Assembly: GCA_030536165.1 (NCBI GenBank)
Contig: JAUNQM010000085.1
Location: 266-8,906, forward strand
Source: Prevotellaceae bacterium
GTDB lineage: Bacteria; Bacteroidota; Bacteroidia; Bacteroidales; Bacteroidaceae
Length of the DNA stretch: 8,641 nucleotides
Direction of reading: 5' to 3'
Below are positions 6,615 to 8,641 of the stretch, in pieces; the first letter of the stretch is position 1; each line of letters opens with the position of its first letter. A model generated the notes under the pieces. That model saw nothing but the letters and a program-made list of their open reading frames with translations. It was not told the origin of the DNA and made no database searches. A program made the position numbers and the translations under genes.

Positions 6615-6679
6615 GGTTGTGGGTTATCGGTTATGGGTTGTCGGTATAACCTATAACCTAAAACCAATAACCAAAAACC
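6615..6679. repeat. 65-bp inverted repeat built from 7-bp units
   Basis: On the plus strand GGT recurs exactly every 7 bp at 6615, 6622, 6629, 6636 and 6643 (units such as ggttgtg, ggttatc, ggttatg). In the second arm CC recurs exactly every 7 bp, ending at 6651, 6658, 6665, 6672 and 6679 (units such as taaaacc, aataacc). The arms are mirror-symmetric around 6647, and roughly three quarters of positions can pair, so the transcript could form a long imperfect hairpin. It fills the spacer between the tetratricopeptide gene and the M49 peptidase. No U-tract follows, so it does not look like a standard intrinsic terminator. Confidence 0.8.
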
Positions 6680-6696
6680 GTTATGAAAATTATGAA

Positions 6697-7329
6697 TTAT
6701 TGTTTCTGCCGTTTAATCCGTTTGTAAAGATATTTCACCGTTGAAGCGTTGATACCAAGTTCCACAGCTTTGTCGAGGTCTCTTGTCGCTTCTTCCTTAC
6801 GCCCAACGCGTATCAAGCGTTCTGCTCTTGCAACATAATATTCACCCACGTTAGGAGCAAGTCTGATAGCCTCGCCCCAGTCAAAGATACATGGTTCAAG
6901 CATGCTACGCTCCTCTTCAATCCCTGCGCGAGCGATGTAAGCACTGACGCTGTCGGGGTACATCTCGACAAGATTATTTATCTGGTCATACGCCTCTGTA
7001 TAGTGTTTATCCTTCTGGTTGAGCAAGGCAAGACCAAGCATTCCTTCATAGTTGAAAGGCGCAATCTTAAGGAATTGTTCGTAGTCGGAACGCGCAAACT
7101 TATATCTGTGCAGTTTCTCGTTGACGTATGCACGGAAGTAGAATGCAGCAGCGTTATCATGGTCTTTCTGCACCACCTTATTATATGTGTCCAATGCATC
7201 CTGCCAGTTCTCTTTCTCTATCTGATTGCCAGCGGTCTTCAGCAACTCATCAGTCGTCTGCGCAGAAAGAGTATTTGCAACAAAGACAAAAAGAACCAGT
7301 AAAATTGTAAATTGTAAATTCCTACACAT
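6697..7329 (-). CDS. Exported tetratricopeptide repeat protein
   Basis: The protein has 210 residues. A signal peptide is clear: hydrophobic residues 7-20 followed by LSA|Q, with cleavage likely after Ala23, so the product is periplasmic or surface-exposed. The rest is a chain of about five TPR units at roughly 28-61, 62-91, 96-125, 129-160 and 163-193, recognisable by patterns such as NWQDALDTYNKVVQKDHDN and RKEEATRDLDKAVELG. Such proteins are scaffolds for protein-protein contacts; the partner is unknown. The tail ends in a Lys/Arg-rich stretch (204-209). The ATG at 7327-7329 lies between two copies of a 16-bp direct repeat, and the second copy encodes residues 4-9. It follows the MBL-fold gene after 23 nt and is probably cotranscribed with it. 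No SD is visible. Confidence 0.9.
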   Translation of the reverse strand: MCRNLQFTILLVLFVFVANTLSAQTTDELLKTAGNQIEKENWQDALDTYNKVVQKDHDNAAAFYFRAYVNEKLHRYKFARSDYEQFLKIAPFNYEGMLGLALLNQKDKHYTEAYDQINNLVEMYPDSVSAYIARAGIEEERSMLEPCIFDWGEAIRLAPNVGEYYVARAERLIRVGRKEEATRDLDKAVELGINASTVKYLYKRIKRQKQ

Positions 7330-7347
7330 GTATTGTAAATTGTAAAT
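7304..7347. repeat. Direct repeat of 7-bp units around the start of the TPR gene
   Basis: The 16-bp sequence attgtaaattgtaaat occurs exactly at 7304-7319 and 7332-7347, offset by 28 bp, or four times 7. Each copy is itself a tandem of the heptamer attgtaa. The copies flank the TPR start codon (7327-7329), so one lies in the intergenic spacer and the other in the coding sequence of the signal peptide. Confidence 0.8.
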
Positions 7348-7352
7348 GGCTT

Positions 7353-8165
7353 TTACTCCCTAACTCCTAAATCATACATTTGGCTTGGTGTACGACGCTT
7401 TAGTATTTCGAGGCGGAAGTCCTTATCGGCAACAATTCCGTAGCTTGCAAGAATGCTTTCGACAGTCTTCCTCGCAAGTTCTGGATGATTGTTCTCCTCG
7501 CTGAGGTGACACAACCAAAGATGTTTCAGCTTTGGTGTAGCATTCTCTGCAACCGCCTTTCCACAATCCATATTACTGAGGTGTCCTGTCTGACTTGCAA
7601 TCCTCTGCTTCAGGAAATCAGGATAGTGCCCGTTGCGCAGCATCTCTTTGTCGTGATTTGCCTCCAGCACAAGATAGTTGGCTTCCGAGATATAATGGCA
7701 CATCTTGTCTGTAACATACCCAGCATCAGTCATCAAGCAAAAGGTTACGTTGCCATTCTTAATGCAATAACCAACGTTATCCTGACTGTCATGCGGAACA
7801 GAGAACGGGGTAATTTCAAAGTCATCCAAATGGATAGTTGCGTCTTTCTCTATGAAGCGGATATTCTCGTCTTTCACCTTGCTACGCACTACAAAGTTCT
7901 GCTTAATACCCTCATGAACCTTTTCTGTAGCATACACAGCCACGCCAAGTTCGGAACTCAACGCCCCCACACTCTTTATATGGTCGGCATGGTCATGGGT
8001 CACAAGTATATGCTTGATGCGGTTCAGAGAGATGCCGCGATCCTTGAAGTGCTTCTTCAAGGCACGCGCCCCCACCCCAGCATCAATCATAATGCCTGAT
8101 TCTTCAGTCAGCAGCAGATAACAGTTACCACTGCTACCGCTACCAAAACAAATGAATTTTATCAT
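7353..8165 (-). CDS. WalJ/YycJ-like metallo-beta-lactamase-fold hydrolase
   Basis: This is a cytoplasmic metal-dependent hydrolase of the YycJ/WalJ group, which is thought to act as a nuclease, although the substrate is not settled. It opens with FGSGSSGNCYLL (7-18), the usual signature of this group. The dinuclear metal site is complete: THDHADH (56-62), His125 in VPHD, Asp147 in TDAG and His220 in LCHLSEENN. GHLSN (194-198) is a further conserved block. The length of 270 residues is normal. The ATG at 8163-8165 fits the standard N-terminus MIKFICFGSGSSGN. There is no SD, and a strong sigma-ABfr promoter lies about 30 nt upstream. In Firmicutes the relative sits with the walRK genes; here no two-component system is next to it. 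Confidence 0.9.
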   Translation of the reverse strand: MIKFICFGSGSSGNCYLLLTEESGIMIDAGVGARALKKHFKDRGISLNRIKHILVTHDHADHIKSVGALSSELGVAVYATEKVHEGIKQNFVVRSKVKDENIRFIEKDATIHLDDFEITPFSVPHDSQDNVGYCIKNGNVTFCLMTDAGYVTDKMCHYISEANYLVLEANHDKEMLRNGHYPDFLKQRIASQTGHLSNMDCGKAVAENATPKLKHLWLCHLSEENNHPELARKTVESILASYGIVADKDFRLEILKRRTPSQMYDLGVRE

Positions 8166-8193
8166 TATTGTTGTTTGTTCGTTTATTCGAGTG

Positions 8194-8225
8194 CAAAGTT
8201 ACGATTAAGTGAGCGATTTTCCAAA
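8194..8225 (-). promoter_or_regulatory. Sigma-ABfr promoter of the MBL-fold hydrolase gene
   Basis: The minus strand reads TTTG (8225-8222), a 20-bp spacer, and TAACTTTG (8201-8194), an exact match to the Bacteroidota consensus with the same spacing as the rpsF promoter. The transcript would start near 8187-8190, giving a leader of about 25 nt. The -33 box lies inside an inverted repeat (8215-8241). This may be the main promoter for all genes down to 1527. Confidence 0.85.
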
Positions 8226-8241
8226 TTTATTTGAGAAAATC
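8195..8241. repeat. Promoter-containing repeat element, copy 1
   Basis: The first 22 bp (8195-8216, beginning aaagttacga) match copy 2 at 8346-8367 at 21 of 22 positions. They are followed by an inverted repeat, gattttccaaat (8215-8226) with atttgagaaaatc (8229-8241), complementary except for one inserted base. The -33 and most of the -7 box of the hydrolase promoter lie inside the element. Confidence 0.75.
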
Positions 8242-8345
8242 CGAACTGACGGAGCAGCGAGAGGAGAGAAAAAGTTTGTTTTTGCTTTTCCGAGTCGCGA
8301 CGGAAGAAGACGTAAAGTCAACGTGAGTAACTAAAACCGAAGGTT

Positions 8346-8391
8346 AAAGTTACGAATAAGTGAGCGAAAAACAAAATTTATTTTGGTTTTT
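8346..8391. repeat. Promoter-like repeat element, copy 2
   Basis: This is the second copy of the element at 8195-8241, 151 bp further upstream of the hydrolase gene. After the shared 22 bp comes a stem of different sequence, aaaaacaaaat (8367-8377) with attttggttttt (8380-8391), again complementary apart from one extra base. The -7 box is degraded to TAACTTTA (8352-8345) and the spacer to its TTTG (8375-8372) is 19 bp, so it may be a weak or dead promoter. The 104 bp between the copies hold nothing that I recognise. Confidence 0.7.
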
Positions 8392-8428
8392 CCAAAAAGC
8401 TAACCGCAAAACACTTAACCCGTTTTCC

Positions 8429-8527
8429 AGGCCTTCACACCTAAGGTGTCACTTGCGTCACACCTTAGGTGTTACCTATGCAAACACCTTAGGTGTTCGT
8501 CGCTGAACACCTAAGGTGTGGAGGCCT
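8429..8527. repeat. Array of four 13-bp palindromes inside a 99-bp dyad
   Basis: The palindrome ACACCTNAGGTGT occurs four times: 8437-8449 (centre A), 8460-8472 (T), 8484-8496 (T) and 8507-8519 (A). The centres are 23, 24 and 23 bp apart. The outer two copies are bordered by aggcctt (8429-8435) and gaggcct (8521-8527), which are complementary apart from one position. The whole array is symmetric around 8478, while the spacers between copies are mostly unrelated. Each palindrome contains CCTNAGG. No gene overlaps it. It could be an operator array, a REP-like element or a structured RNA; I cannot decide. Confidence 0.85.
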
Positions 8528-8641
8528 AAAATATGCCTTGTATGCACTTCTGTTCCCTTTTTAATAGTTGCTATAGCTTTTTAGAGGCTCTATAGAAGTT
8601 TTTCAAGGAAAGCAGGACTATTTTTTCTTTTCGGCTCATCG
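8528..8641. other. Unassigned right-end sequence
   Basis: No coding region, RNA gene or clear promoter was recognised on either strand. The hexamer ctatag occurs twice, and T-rich runs are present, so part of a terminator for a gene beyond the window is possible but cannot be shown. The whole gene-free stretch runs from 8166 to the window end, and its structured parts are listed separately. Confidence 0.5.

Noticed and set aside
6615..6679. Intrinsic terminator after the TPR gene
   Set aside because: The hairpin is long but imperfect and is followed by CCTAATTTAAC rather than a U-run, so it does not fit a standard terminator. Attenuation remains possible.
7485..8099. 204-codon open frame on the plus strand opposite the MBL-fold gene
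   Set aside because: The minus-strand gene has all metal ligands and a promoter; the opposite frame has no recognisable domain.
8437..8519. CRISPR array
   Set aside because: The repeats are 13-bp palindromes with spacers of only 10-11 bp and only four copies; no cas genes are near. This does not fit CRISPR dimensions.

Overview
The window looks like a chromosomal segment of a Bacteroidales bacterium, most likely Prevotella in the broad sense. Three things point there: two near-perfect Bacteroidota sigma-ABfr promoters (TTTG, 20 bp, TAnnTTTG), the general absence of Shine-Dalgarno (SD) sequences, and the protein families themselves (a HECLGH-type M49 peptidase, a bacteroidal histidyl-tRNA synthetase, and L9 with a charged tail). 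The genus is an inference. All ten supported genes lie on the minus strand, so transcription runs from right to left.

Layout in transcription order. The right end (8166-8641) has no gene. It holds four copies of a 13-bp palindrome inside a larger dyad, a duplicated promoter-like element, and the promoter of a WalJ/YycJ-type metallo-beta-lactamase-fold hydrolase (7353-8165). A secreted tetratricopeptide protein (6697-7329) follows after 23 nt. The next spacer holds a 65-bp inverted repeat made of five 7-bp units per arm. Then comes a tightly packed run: an exported M49 dipeptidyl peptidase III, a short AlkD-like HEAT protein, a Fur-family regulator with a TTG start, histidyl-tRNA synthetase, and a CE12-type rhamnogalacturonan acetylesterase. 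Overlaps of 14 and 8 bp and gaps of 11 and 5 nt suggest one transcript, and it may begin as far up as the hydrolase promoter because no good promoter is visible in between.

The left part is the ribosomal operon rpsF-rpsR-rplI (S6, S18, L9). It has its own strong promoter at 1419-1450, a short leader with a hairpin, and an intrinsic terminator at about 93-135. Only rpsR and rplI carry strong AGGAGG SD sequences. S6 and S18 are part of the ribosomal pocket that hides the anti-SD in Bacteroidota, so this may be an autoregulatory arrangement.

I see no complete new enzymatic system. The least explained signals are non-coding: the ACACCTNAGGTGT array, the heptad inverted repeat, the heptad direct repeats around the tetratricopeptide gene start, and the duplicated promoter element whose two copies keep a stem with different sequences.
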